From Micromonospora sp. NBC_01699 (GTDB lineage: Bacteria > Actinomycetota > Actinomycetes > Mycobacteriales > Micromonosporaceae): a stretch of 64,000 nt of DNA. Under the pieces are notes generated by a model. It was not told the origin of the DNA, did no database searches, and saw only the letters and a list, made by a program, of their open reading frames with translations. Within the stretch, counting starts at the first letter, position 1, and each line of letters opens with the position of its first letter. Location of the stretch: positions 5,518,001 through 5,582,000 of the forward strand of contig NZ_CP109199.1 of assembly GCF_036250065.1 (NCBI RefSeq), in the 5' to 3' direction. Both the position numbers and the translations under genes were made by a program. Positions 53,974-64,000 of this stretch are shown one piece after another.

Positions 53974-54034
53974 GAGCTTCTCCCCTCTGGACTCACCCGC
54001 CGACCGCTGGGACCAACTGTCGCCTTTGGGTAGC

Positions 54035-54046
54035 GTTAGCGCTCAC
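54035..54046. promoter_or_regulatory. LacI-type operator before chvE
   Basis: GTTAGCGCTCAC is the exact inverse of the GTGAGCGCTAAC before GH127. It lies 62-73 bases upstream of the chvE GTG. The remaining gap to the LacI stop contains an imperfect hairpin at 54193-54217 that may end the LacI transcript. Confidence 0.75.
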
Positions 54047-54232
54047 AAAGTGAACGTCAACACTTGTTCCGAAATACCGGTGTCACGGTCTCGTAACGGA
54101 GGCGTCCCCGACGAGGAGGACTCAGGACTTCCTCTTCGGCATCGGGCCGGCGGCAAAAGCCGCTCACCACCATCGATGCGGCCGGGGGAGACTGCCGGAC
54201 GGAGTTTTCGTCGGCCTGGACCAGACGGGCGA

Positions 54233-55240
54233 TCAGCGACGCGGTGGGGCGACGCTGTCCCGGGCGACCAGGGCCGGGGCGATGGTCTGCCGCAACGCAC
54301 CGCCGCTGCCCGATTCGATCTGGGCCAGCAGCATCTGCAGACTCGCCCGCGCGACCGCGCCGAAATCCGGCCGGACGGTGGTCAGCGGCGGGATGAAGTA
54401 CGCCGCCTCCGGCACATCATCGAAGCCGACCACGCTGATCTCGTCCGGCACCCGCCGGCCGAACTCGTGCAGGGCCCGCAGCACGCCGAGCGCGAGATGG
54501 TCGTTGGCGGTGAAGACCGCGGTGACCTCCGGCATCCGTGCCAACATCTGTCCACACCGGTAACCCGAGGCTGCGGACCAGTCCCCCGGCAGCAGGGGCG
54601 GTGGATCCACCCCGGCGGCCAGCAGTGCCTGCCGCCAGCCGTCGATCCGGCCGACACTGTCGAACCAGTCGGACGGCCCTGAGACATGCCAGACCGTACG
54701 GTGGCCGGCGTCGAGCAGATGCTGGGTCGCCGCTCGGGCACCCGCCACCTGATCGACTGTCACCAACGGCACCGGCCGACTCGGGTCGCCGTCAACCGTG
54801 ACCAGCGGGACATCCTTGGGCAGGCGCTCCAGCGCCTCACCCGCCGACTCGACCGGCGCGATGACCACGATGCCCGCGACACGGTGCGACAGGTGCCGCT
54901 CGACGGCGGCCGAGATGGACCGGTGGTCGAGGTTCTGCACACTGCCCATACTGACCGCGAAACCCTCCGCGGCGGCGGTCTGCTCCAACGCCGCCAGCAA
55001 CGAGGCCGGACCGTAGAGCGTCGTGTTCTGAGCGACCACACCGATGACCTGTGATCGCCCGGTCACCAGTGCACGCGCCGCGCCGTTGGGGCGGTAGCCG
55101 AGCTGGGCGATTGCCGCTCGCACCCGCAGCCGGGTCTGCTCACGGACGTTGGGGTGCCCGTTGAGCACTCGCGACACCGTTTGATGCGAGACACCGGCCA
55201 GACGAGCAACGTCCGTCATCGCGGGACCGTGGACGGCCAT
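54233..55240 (-). CDS. LacI/GalR-family regulator
   Basis: This 335-residue protein has the N-terminal DNA-binding motif (MTDVARLAGVSHQTVSRVLN, about 8-28; hinge with AARALVTGRSQ) and a sugar-binding core (IGVVAQNTTLYGPASLL, HRVAGIVVIAPVES, VTVDGDPSRPVPLVTVDQ, FTANDHLALGVLRAL, SVVGFDDVPEAAYFIPPLTT). GGGGGGAG lies six bases before the ATG. It sits upstream of chvE on the same strand and is the only intact LacI gene in the window, so it is the best candidate to bind the five operators of this region. The inducer is probably arabinose or galactose; this is inferred from neighbours. Confidence 0.9.
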   Translation of the reverse strand: MAVHGPAMTDVARLAGVSHQTVSRVLNGHPNVREQTRLRVRAAIAQLGYRPNGAARALVTGRSQVIGVVAQNTTLYGPASLLAALEQTAAAEGFAVSMGSVQNLDHRSISAAVERHLSHRVAGIVVIAPVESAGEALERLPKDVPLVTVDGDPSRPVPLVTVDQVAGARAATQHLLDAGHRTVWHVSGPSDWFDSVGRIDGWRQALLAAGVDPPPLLPGDWSAASGYRCGQMLARMPEVTAVFTANDHLALGVLRALHEFGRRVPDEISVVGFDDVPEAAYFIPPLTTVRPDFGAVARASLQMLLAQIESGSGGALRQTIAPALVARDSVAPPRR

Positions 55241-55493
55241 TTCGCTCCCCCCACTACATCGCCGGCCCGCAGCCCGTCGACGTCGACTGGAGCGATTCGG
55301 CCCGATCCTCCTCGCTCAGCCACCACGCCGGTGCTGAATCCCAGGTGACCAGCGCTGGATGGCCTGCAGTCTACGTCAGCCGACGACTCGGAGGCGGCAC
55401 CGCTGTGCCGGGATCGGCGGAACGTGCGCGCGACCGCGCGGCGTGATCACCGAGTCGGGTACACGGACAACCGGCTGCGCCCCGAATCACCAT
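55241..55493. other. Intergenic stretch before the LacI gene
   Basis: No gene is supported; it should contain the LacI promoter. No GTGAGCGCTAAC-type site was seen here, so autoregulation is not evident. Confidence 0.4.
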
Positions 55494-55534
55494 GGCCTGC
55501 TCCGCGCTCCGTCGGACGGAGTGTGGAGCAGGCC
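55494..55534 (-). terminator. Terminator of the GH43 gene
   Basis: A 20-base stem (ten perfect outer pairs, three including two G-T wobbles, seven inner pairs) closes on a very small loop around 55514. It lies 98 bases after the GH43 stop. Confidence 0.75.
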
Positions 55535-55631
55535 GGCGATGACAGGACGTGGTGGCGGCACGCGTGCACCCGCCTGGCGGGCACGTGGTCCTGTTGCGTC
55601 AGCAATCAGACCTAGCGCCGCTCGCGCGATG

Positions 55632-57725
55632 TCATGGCGTTGTCAGACTGAACCGGCGTACGGTAACCGCGCCACCGAGCGACTGGGTGGCATGGTTGAA
55701 CATCGCGAATCGGTAGCCCATGAAGAACTGCCAGTTGTTGGCCAGGGTCAGGGCATTGCCAAGTGGGGTGAAGGTGACTCCGTCCGTGCTGTAGGAGAAG
55801 CTCGCTTGTCGGCCGGCGCCGGGTCTGATGTCGGCGCTGGCGCGCAACCAGATTCGGCCACCGGAGACTGCGGCGCTGGCCACCTCGGTACCGGTGCTGG
55901 TGGTGTTCCAGTTGCTGTCCATCGTTAGGCCGTTCTGCATGACCAGCCGGGTGGTGCCGTTGTCACGACGGACTCCGATCCACGCGGACGAGTTACGCAG
56001 CACCGCCAGCCCGGTGCGGTCACCATCGTTCATGGTGGAGTAGTCGAGTTCGATGGTGGCGGTGGAGCTGGGGCCCTGGATCCGATGGGTCAGGGTGTTA
56101 CGTGCGGCGTACAGATCGCCGGTGACGGTGGCGGTCTGCAGGCGCAGTCCGTCGCTGACCGACCATTTGGTGTTGTCCGGGTTGTGGTTCCATTCCCATT
56201 GCGAGCCGAGCGTGGTGCCGGCAAAGGTGTCGGTGCCGGTCAGTGGTTTCACCGCCCGAGGCGGTGCGGGCAGGTTCGGTGCGGGGTAGGAACTACCCCA
56301 GGCGCCGTTGACCGTCTGCACCACAGGCCAGCCGTCGCCGCTCCAGCTGATCGGTGCCAGAGCCGGCATCCGGCCGCCGGGATAGGCATCCACGAAGGCC
56401 ATGTAATACCAGTCGCCGTTCTGGGTCTGCACCAGCCCACCCTGATGTGGCACGCCGCCGCCGGAGATCGGACCCGGCATGTCGAGCAGCACCTGGCGCA
56501 TCTCGTACGGGCCGAACGGGCCGTTGGTCGACTTCAGGACGTACTGCCCGTTCGCCGGTCGGGTGAGCCAGATGTAGTAGTTGCCCCCGCGCTTGTAGAA
56601 ACGCGCTCCCTCCAGCGTTCCGACGCTCGACGGAGTGGTGAACACCTGCTGGGCGCGGACTTGACTACGCCCGTCGGCGGAGAGCTGCGCCACGCTGATC
56701 GTGCCGTTTCCGTACGCCACGTACATGGTGTCGTTGTCATCGATCAACATTCCGGCGTCGTAGTAGCAGTTGTTGATGGTGGTGTGCCGGTTCCATGCGC
56801 CGTCGACGGCGGTCGCGGTGTAGATATGGGTCTGCGCGAAGTCGACGCACCCCGCCCAGTAGAACGTCCGGTTGCTCGGACGGTAGTTCAACGTCGAGGC
56901 CCAGATTCCGTCGACGTACGCCCGGCTGCCGTTCAGGTCGTACTTCGACCCGAAGTCGAGCCGGGGCACGGAGTGACCGGCGAACTCCCAGTTCACCAGG
57001 TCGTACGAGCGCAGCACCGGTGCGCCCGGCGAGTAGTGCATCGTGGACGCCGACATGTAGTAGGTGTTGTCCACCCGGATGATGTCGACGTCGGCGAAGT
57101 CCTGCCACACGACCGGATTCGAGTACGGGGTGTTTCCGGGATTGCCGCTGCCGACGGGTACGAGCTGCCATTGCTGGTTGTTGCCACCCCAGTCGTCGTA
57201 CTGCACCACGTTCGCACCGTCGGCGGTCGACGCGCCCTGCACCTCCACCGCCCTGTTGCTGTTCCGATTGATCAGGCGCACGTAGCCACCGGCCGAGTCC
57301 GCCAACCGGAACTGCTGGTTGGTCCCGTTGCCGTCAGCCCACTGCACCACCGCCGCGCCGTTCGCGGTGGAGAAGTTGTAGACATCGAGCACCTTGCCCG
57401 AATGACGCGACTTCAACCGGTAGTAGCCTCCGCCGGAGTCCACGAACTGCCACTGCTGCCAGGCACCGTCGTTACGCGGCCACTGGGTGATCCGCGCACC
57501 GTCGGTCGTCGCCCGGTTGTAGACGTCCAGCGCCTTACCGCTGTTGCGGTTCACCAACACGTACCAGGCATTGGTGTCGACCGTCGCGGCCGAGGCGGGT
57601 GTCGGAGCGACGGCCGCCAGCGCTCCGCCCACCACCACCGCCACCGCCGCCGCGGCGAACCGCGACAGCCACCCACGCCGCCGCGTTGGTGGCGCTACCC
57701 AGGGAACCCGATCGATGGCAACCAT
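55632..57725 (-). CDS. Secreted GH43 glycosidase with N-terminal ricin-type lectin domain
   Basis: The ATG at 57725 has AAGGAGG four bases upstream; 697 residues. A signal peptide ends near residue 47 (TPASAA). A ricin-type trefoil (about 50-185) has three repeats built on GKALDVYN, GKVLDVYN and RAVEVQGAS. The GH43 five-bladed propeller follows, with catalytic Asp in DFADVDIIRVDNTYYMSAS, a further Asp in NNCYYDAGMLIDD and the acid Glu in TLEGARFYKRG. A C-terminal beta-sandwich (about 500-697; WEWNHNPDNTKWSV) is of the GH43_C2 type. The family includes arabinofuranosidases, xylosidases and galactan 1,3-beta-galactosidases. It is a single-gene unit with two LacI-type operators upstream. Confidence 0.92.
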   Translation of the reverse strand: MVAIDRVPWVAPPTRRRGWLSRFAAAAVAVVVGGALAAVAPTPASAATVDTNAWYVLVNRNSGKALDVYNRATTDGARITQWPRNDGAWQQWQFVDSGGGYYRLKSRHSGKVLDVYNFSTANGAAVVQWADGNGTNQQFRLADSAGGYVRLINRNSNRAVEVQGASTADGANVVQYDDWGGNNQQWQLVPVGSGNPGNTPYSNPVVWQDFADVDIIRVDNTYYMSASTMHYSPGAPVLRSYDLVNWEFAGHSVPRLDFGSKYDLNGSRAYVDGIWASTLNYRPSNRTFYWAGCVDFAQTHIYTATAVDGAWNRHTTINNCYYDAGMLIDDNDTMYVAYGNGTISVAQLSADGRSQVRAQQVFTTPSSVGTLEGARFYKRGGNYYIWLTRPANGQYVLKSTNGPFGPYEMRQVLLDMPGPISGGGVPHQGGLVQTQNGDWYYMAFVDAYPGGRMPALAPISWSGDGWPVVQTVNGAWGSSYPAPNLPAPPRAVKPLTGTDTFAGTTLGSQWEWNHNPDNTKWSVSDGLRLQTATVTGDLYAARNTLTHRIQGPSSTATIELDYSTMNDGDRTGLAVLRNSSAWIGVRRDNGTTRLVMQNGLTMDSNWNTTSTGTEVASAAVSGGRIWLRASADIRPGAGRQASFSYSTDGVTFTPLGNALTLANNWQFFMGYRFAMFNHATQSLGGAVTVRRFSLTTP

Positions 57726-57810
57726 GATCCTCCTTCGACGACGCGAACCGAACGGTCTGAGTCGATGTCCACCGCACCGGGCGGGGCGCGAGGCTGGCCG
57801 TTTGCCTTTT

Positions 57811-57824
57811 GTGATCGCTAACAT
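57811..57824. promoter_or_regulatory. LacI-type operator, proximal to GH43
   Basis: GTGATCGCTAACAT lies 86 bases upstream of the GH43 ATG and matches the GH127 operator at 13 of 14 bases. Confidence 0.7.
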
Positions 57825-57921
57825 CGCCCACCGCGCTTCGCTGCACTCTGCTGTTGCGCACGGAGAGAGACATGATCGCGGGCGAACCAGCCGCAGATAT
57901 CGACCGTCTCCGCTATAGACT

Positions 57922-57934
57922 GTGAGCGATAACA
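57922..57934. promoter_or_regulatory. LacI-type operator, distal to GH43
   Basis: GTGAGCGATAACA lies 111 bases (centre to centre) upstream of the proximal site, a spacing that would allow looping. CGCTATAGACTG just beside it may hold the promoter -10. Confidence 0.7.
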
Positions 57935-57984
57935 CGCTCGTAGTCAAGACGTAACACAAGAGGCTCGTGGTCGTGCCGAACGAG

Positions 57985-58038
57985 GACGGGGTGGTCCTCC
58001 CTGCCCGGCAGACGCGGGCAGGGACGGACCACCCCGTC
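57985..58038 (-). terminator. Long terminator hairpin after araA
   Basis: A 22-23-base stem (57985-58007 and 58015-58038) with one bulged C and a 7-base loop begins 25 bases past the araA stop. It is the strongest hairpin in the window and should isolate the araA operon from GH43. Confidence 0.85.
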
Positions 58039-58062
58039 ATGGACACGGTGGGGCCGGACGGG

Positions 58063-59565
58063 TCAGAGGCCGCGGGACAACCGGTAGTAGGCCTGGTTCC
58101 AGCGAATCTCGTCGGCAAAGCGGCGGGGCTTGGTCTCGGCGTCGATGACCACCAGTTCGGTCCGGCTCATCTGCGCCAGGTCGTGCAGCTCCTCCACTCC
58201 CACCGCCTGGGACAGCACGGTGTGGTGCGGCGCGCCAGCGGTGATCCACGCCTCTGCCGAGCCGGGCAGGTCGGGTCGCGGGCGCCACACGGCGCGGGCC
58301 ACCGGCAGCCGGCGCAGCGGCTGTGGCGGAGCCACCACGTCGATCTCGTTGGCCACGAGCCGGAAGCGCTCCCCCATGTCTGCCAGCCCGAGCACCACCG
58401 CCGGGCCGGGCGCGGCGTCGAACACGAGCCGGACCGGATCCTCCCTGCCCCCGATGCTCAGTGGGTGGATCTCCACGCTCGGCACCCCGGACGCGATGGT
58501 CGGGCAGACCTCGAGCATGTGCGCACCGAGCACCAACTCCTCGCCCGGGGTCAGGTCGTAGGTGTAGTCCTCCATGAACGACGTACCGCCATCGACCCCC
58601 ACCGACATCGCCTTGAGGGTCCGGACCAGCACAGAGGTCTTCCAGTCCCCCTCCCCGCCGAAGCCGTAGCCGTCCGCCATCAGCCGCTGCACGGCGATGC
58701 CGGGCAACTGGCGCAGCCCGCCGAGGTCCTCGAAGTTCGTGGTGAAGGCCCGGAACCCGCCCGCGTCCAAGAAGGCGCGCATGCCGAGTTCCAGGCGTGC
58801 GGCGTACCGCAGCGAGTCGTGCCGCTCCCCTCCGGCGAGCAGCTCGCCGACGATGCGGTAGGTGTCGTCGTACTCCTTGACCAGCTCGTTCACCTGCGCG
58901 TCGGTGACCTCATCGACCACCTGGACCAGGTCGTTGACGCCGTAGGTGTTGACCGACACCCCGAAGCGCAGCTCTGCCTCGACCTTGTCGCCCTCGGTCA
59001 CCGCGACGTCACGCATGTTGTCGCCGAAGCGGGCCAGGCGCAGCGACCGCATCGCCGACCAGCCGCGCGCGGCGCGGGCCCACGCCCCGACGCGGGCGGT
59101 CACCCGCGGGTCGCTGACGTGCCCGGCCACGGTCTTGCGGGCCACACCGAGACGGGTCTGGATGTACCCGAACTCGCGGTCGCCGTGGGCTGCCTGGTTC
59201 AGGTTCATGAAGTCCATGTCGATGTCGCCCCACGGCAGCTCGACGTTGGCCTGAGTGTGCAGATGCAGCAGCGGTGTCCGCAACGCGTCCAGGCCGGCGA
59301 TCCACATCTTGGCCGGCGAGAAGGTGTGCATCCACGCGACAACCCCGATCGCGCCCTGCATGGCGGCGTCGCGGCAGACCTGCAGAATCTCGCCGCTGTT
59401 GGTCAGGACCGGCTTCCAGACCACCCGGGCGGGAATCTGCGGCGATTCGTCAAGCACGGCCGCGATCCGACGGGACTGCTCGGCCACCTGCCGGAGAGTG
59501 TCCTCGCCGTACATGCCTTGGCTGCCGGTGAGAAACCAGACCTCGGGTTCGGTGTGTGATGCCAT
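58063..59565 (-). CDS. araA: L-arabinose isomerase
   Basis: The 500-residue length equals that of bacterial AraA. Motifs include [88 protein letters not shown] and GAHMLEVCP; the Glu and His residues that hold Mn2+ and act in the aldose-ketose hydride shift fall in these segments. It converts L-arabinose to L-ribulose in the cytosol. It is 26 bases after yjfF, so it is the last gene of the furanose-importer operon. araB and araD are not seen in the window. Confidence 0.96.
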   Translation of the reverse strand: MASHTEPEVWFLTGSQGMYGEDTLRQVAEQSRRIAAVLDESPQIPARVVWKPVLTNSGEILQVCRDAAMQGAIGVVAWMHTFSPAKMWIAGLDALRTPLLHLHTQANVELPWGDIDMDFMNLNQAAHGDREFGYIQTRLGVARKTVAGHVSDPRVTARVGAWARAARGWSAMRSLRLARFGDNMRDVAVTEGDKVEAELRFGVSVNTYGVNDLVQVVDEVTDAQVNELVKEYDDTYRIVGELLAGGERHDSLRYAARLELGMRAFLDAGGFRAFTTNFEDLGGLRQLPGIAVQRLMADGYGFGGEGDWKTSVLVRTLKAMSVGVDGGTSFMEDYTYDLTPGEELVLGAHMLEVCPTIASGVPSVEIHPLSIGGREDPVRLVFDAAPGPAVVLGLADMGERFRLVANEIDVVAPPQPLRRLPVARAVWRPRPDLPGSAEAWITAGAPHHTVLSQAVGVEELHDLAQMSRTELVVIDAETKPRRFADEIRWNQAYYRLSRGL

Positions 59566-59591
59566 GGGGCTGCCTTCCGCGAGAGGGACGG

Positions 59592-60581
59592 TCACTTGTA
59601 ACGGATACCGATGAGTCGCTGGAAGAGGATGAACACGAAGAGCAGACCCCCGATCACAATTTTGGTCCACCAGGAGCTGAGACTGCCGTCGAAAGTGATG
59701 AGGGTCTGGATCACGCCCAGGACCAGCACGCCGAGCACCGTGCCGAAGACGTAACCCGAGCCGCCGGTGAGCACGGTGCCACCGATGACGACCGCGGCGA
59801 TGACGTCCAACTCCATGCCGACCGCGATCAGTGGCGCGCCGGAGAGGGTGTAGAAGGACAGCAGGATCCCGCCGATCGCGGAGCACAGGCCGCTGATCGT
59901 GTAGACGGCGATCCGGGTCCGCCCCACCGGCAGCCCCATGAGCAGCGCCGACTGTGGGTTGCCGCCGATGGCGTACACGTTGCGGCCCAGTCGGGTGTAG
60001 GCCAGCGTGTACGCGGCGACGGCGACCACGACCAGCGTGATCAGCACGCTGATCGAGACGAAGTTCCCGCGGGGATCACCGATCCGCTCCTGCGACATCC
60101 TGGTCCAGAACCCATCGGTGATCGGGATGGACGAACCGGAGATGAACGTGCACATCCCCCGGGCGAAGAACATCCCGGCGAGCGTGACGATGAACGGCTG
60201 GATCTCGAAGAAGTGGATGGCACAGCCCATCAGCAGGCCGATCGTCGGGCCGATGAGCAGCGCGATGACGAGGACGAGCGCCGCTGGCAGGCCCTCCTGG
60301 AGCAGCCAGGCCGACACCATCGCCGTCATGGCGACGACGGAACCGACCGACAGGTCGATGCCGCCGGTGAGGATCACGAAGGTCATACCCACCGCGACAA
60401 CGAGCAGGAACCCGTTGTCGATGAAGACGTTGAAGATGACCTGCACGTTGGAGAACGCCTGGTACTGGGACACGCCGATGCCGTACATGACCAGCAGCAG
60501 GGCGAGCGTGGCCAGGACCGGCACCTGCCGCCTCGGCAGTCGGATCCAGGACGGGCGCGCGGTGAGCGATCCGGTGGTCAT
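59592..60581 (-). CDS. yjfF: Furanose ABC permease YjfF-like
   Basis: This 329-residue CUT2 permease has [53 protein letters not shown] and [19 protein letters not shown]. Pairing with a second permease (YtfT-like) upstream identifies it as YjfF of the E. coli YtfQRT-YjfF system. Its ATG overlaps the YtfT stop (ATGA) after GGAGCAGG. Confidence 0.92.
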   Translation of the reverse strand: MTTGSLTARPSWIRLPRRQVPVLATLALLLVMYGIGVSQYQAFSNVQVIFNVFIDNGFLLVVAVGMTFVILTGGIDLSVGSVVAMTAMVSAWLLQEGLPAALVLVIALLIGPTIGLLMGCAIHFFEIQPFIVTLAGMFFARGMCTFISGSSIPITDGFWTRMSQERIGDPRGNFVSISVLITLVVVAVAAYTLAYTRLGRNVYAIGGNPQSALLMGLPVGRTRIAVYTISGLCSAIGGILLSFYTLSGAPLIAVGMELDVIAAVVIGGTVLTGGSGYVFGTVLGVLVLGVIQTLITFDGSLSSWWTKIVIGGLLFVFILFQRLIGIRYK

Positions 60582-61644
60582 GCCGGCACCTGCTCCTTCG
60601 GCTTGGCGGCGATGGTGCTCGGCGGCGGCGCGCCGCTCCTGCGACGGGTGAATCGAGCACGGAAGGCCGGCGCCTGGATGAGACAGACGGCGATCACGAC
60701 GACCGCTTTGAACAGCAGCGAGGTCTGCGGTGAGATGTTCATGGCGTACACCGTGGTGGTCAGGGTCTGGATGATCAGCGCGCCCAGGATGGTGCCGCTG
60801 AGGAAGAACCGGCCGCCCGCGAGCGACGTGCCGCCGATGACGACCGCGAGAATGGCGTCGAGTTCCACCCAGAGTCCGGCGGCGTTGCCGTCGGCGCTGG
60901 AGACGTTGGCCGTCATCATGAAACCGGCGATCGCGGCGCAGCCGGCGCTGAGCACGTACGCGAGGAACACGACCCGGCCGGAGCGGATGCCAGCCAGGCG
61001 GCTGGCCTCGGCGTTACCGCCCACCGACTCGATGATCATGCCCAGTGCGGTGCGGCGGGTGAACGCGGCGACGAGCAGGGCCGCCGCCAGCGCGATGAAG
61101 ATCGCCAGCGGCAGGGTGAGCACGTGCCCCAGCCCGATCGCCCGGTACGGCTCGGAGTTGATGGTGATGATCTGGCCCTCGGTGATCAGCTGCGCGAGCC
61201 CTCGGCCGGCTACCATCAGGATCAACGTGGCGATGATCGGTTGAATACCGATCACGGCGACCAGCACCCCGTTCCAGGCCCCGAGCACGAGCGCGACCCC
61301 GAGGGCCATCGCGAGGGCGGTCAGCACCACGCCAAGGCTGTTCTGGTCGGGTTGCTGGCTGATGTACGTGCAGGCGATCGCGCCACTGATCGCGCACAGT
61401 GAGCCGACCGAGAGGTCGATGCCTCCGGTCGAGATGACCAGGGTCATGCCCAGGGCGACGAGGATCAGCGGCGCGCTCAGCCGCAGGATGTCGATCGGGG
61501 TGCCGTACAGGTGCCCGTCCTTGAGTTCGACGGACAGGAACCCCGGCCGGTAGATCGTGTTCGCGGCGAACATGACGACCAGCACGGCGGCGGGCCAGAA
61601 CAGCCGGTGACCGATCATCGTCCGATAGCGGCCCATGGCGGCGT

Positions 61645-61648
<4 letters not shown>
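60578..61648 (-). CDS. ytfT: Furanose ABC permease YtfT-like
   Basis: This 356-residue permease carries [51 protein letters not shown] and LWVELDAILAVVIGGTSLAGG. The longer soluble loop before the first conserved motif (LKDGHLYGTPIDILR) is typical of YtfT. GGAGGAGG precedes the ATG, which overlaps the ATPase stop. It forms a heterodimer with YjfF. Confidence 0.92.
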
Positions 61649-63186
<1,538 letters not shown>

Positions 63187-63238
63187 CCCATCAGACCTCT
63201 TCTGGGTTGTCGACAGGGAAGGGCCGCTGCGCTCCCGT

Positions 63239-63279
63239 ACGCCCGCCCGGTCGTCACTGCGGATCGCCCGGGCGGGCGT
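63239..63279 (-). terminator. Intercistronic hairpin between ytfQ and ytfR
   Basis: A perfect 12-base stem (63239-63250 and 63268-63279) with a 17-base loop lies in the gap after ytfQ. In ABC operons such hairpins usually protect or partly terminate the binding-protein mRNA so that it is made in excess. Confidence 0.6.
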
Positions 63280-63372
63280 GGTACGAGGTGATCGCGGGCC
63301 ACGCCCGGTCCGTTGCGGGTAACGGGGTGACGCAGCGGGGCCGCCACGCGAGCGCGGCGACCCCGGCGTCGG

Positions 63373-64000
63373 TCAGTACTTGCGGTTGGGCAGTGCCGCC
63401 TTGGCCTGCTCGGAGGTGAAGGTGGTCTCCTCGGTCTCGATTCGAGCCGGCACCTCCTCGCCGGCGTAGACCTTCTTCGCCAGGTCCATGAGCTGCGGGC
63501 CGAGCAGCGGGCTGCACTCCGCGATGAAGTTGAACTTGCCGTCGGCGAGGGCCTGCATGCCGTCCTTGACGGCGTCCACGGTGATGATGGTGATGTCCTT
63601 GCCTGGCACCTTGCCGGCGGCGGTGATCGCCTCGAGCGCGCCCAGTCCCATGTCGTCGTTGTGCGCGAACAGCACGTCGATCGTCGGGTTCGCCTTGAGG
63701 AACTGCTCCATCACGGCCTTACCGCCGGCCCGGGTGAACTCACCGGTCTGTGAAGCGATGACTTTCAGGTTCGGGTTGGCGGCGATTGCCTCGGCGAAGC
63801 CCTTCTTGCGGTCGTTCGCGGGCGCGGCACCGGCGCTGCCCTGCAACTCGACGATGTTCACCGGGCCCGAGGCGGTCTTCTTCTGCTCGACCAACCATTC
63901 CCCGGCGAGCCGGCCCTCCTTGACGAAGTCCGAGCCGAGAAAGCTCTTGTAGAGGGACTTGTCGGCCGAGTCGACCGAGCGGTCGGTCAGGATGACCGGG
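63373..64000 (-). CDS. ytfQ: Furanose-binding protein YtfQ-like (N-terminal part outside window)
   Basis: The frame is open to the window edge; about 208 C-terminal residues are present, beginning PVILTDRSVDSADKSLY. NIVELQGSAGAAPANDRKKG, VLFAHNDDMGLGALEAI, ITIITVDAVKDGMQALADG and FNFIAECSPLLGPQLMDLA are characteristic of YtfQ, which in E. coli binds the furanose forms of galactose and arabinose. With araA in the same operon, L-arabinofuranose is the likely main ligand here. Confidence 0.93.
   Translation of the reverse strand, partial: PVILTDRSVDSADKSLYKSFLGSDFVKEGRLAGEWLVEQKKTASGPVNIVELQGSAGAAPANDRKKGFAEAIAANPNLKVIASQTGEFTRAGGKAVMEQFLKANPTIDVLFAHNDDMGLGALEAITAAGKVPGKDITIITVDAVKDGMQALADGKFNFIAECSPLLGPQLMDLAKKVYAGEEVPARIETEETTFTSEQAKAALPNRKY

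Overview
The window is GC-rich (about 70%) actinomycete chromosome. SARP/BTAD regulators, frequent GTG/TTG starts, secreted CAZymes with ricin-type lectin tails and an IS701-type element fit Micromonosporaceae (Micromonospora-like); this assignment is inferred from gene style, not from a marker gene.

Region 1 (1-10963, + strand) is one operon: the 3' part of a giant uncharacterised protein, a MoxR-type AAA ATPase, a DUF5682-vWA fusion and a SWIM zinc-finger protein. The last three genes overlap by 4 bases each (GTGA, TTGA). Region 2 (10964-18385) holds a broken ricin-lectin remnant, two secreted proteins, two divergent BTAD regulators (one a 1021-residue NB-ARC/TPR type) and an inactivated IS701-family element that supplies the stop codon of the large regulator. 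Region 3 (18386-22894) has a membrane pair made of a class A PBP and a beta-lactamase-fold protein, both with degenerate active-site motifs, then gene wreckage (STAND-like NTPase, SDR tail). Region 4 (23094-28112) contains a TetR/SDR divergent pair, a two-gene unit that looks foreign in codon use, a NACHT-like 5' fragment and an IS630 fragment.

Region 5 (28151-38227) looks like a catabolic regulon: CitE-like CoA lyase, metallo-beta-lactamase-fold protein, CaiB/BaiF CoA-transferase, GntR/FCD regulator, alpha/beta-hydrolase-fold protein, a complete SsuABC-type ABC importer and a CocE/NonD acyl hydrolase. A 16-base motif (14/16 identical) occurs in both divergent promoter regions and may be the operator. 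The substrate is unknown.

Region 6 (38228-41197) is decayed: a multi-frame remnant, the 3' half of a tRNA-Met followed by a good terminator, an intact SRPBCC gene, and two abutting broken genes (membrane-protein fragment and FAD/Fe-S oxidoreductase). A DM13 gene (41198-41791) follows.

Region 7 (42065-64000, all genes on the - strand) is a plant-polysaccharide programme: GH127-GH27-GH95 operon, a ChvE-MmsA-MmsB multiple-sugar importer, a LacI regulator, a secreted GH43, and a YtfQ-YtfR-YtfT-YjfF furanose importer ending with araA. LacI-type operators (GTGAGCGCTAAC class) precede GH127, chvE and GH43. The logic is extracellular release of arabinose and galactose, import as furanose or pyranose, and entry into arabinose catabolism through L-ribulose. 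araB and araD are not in the window.
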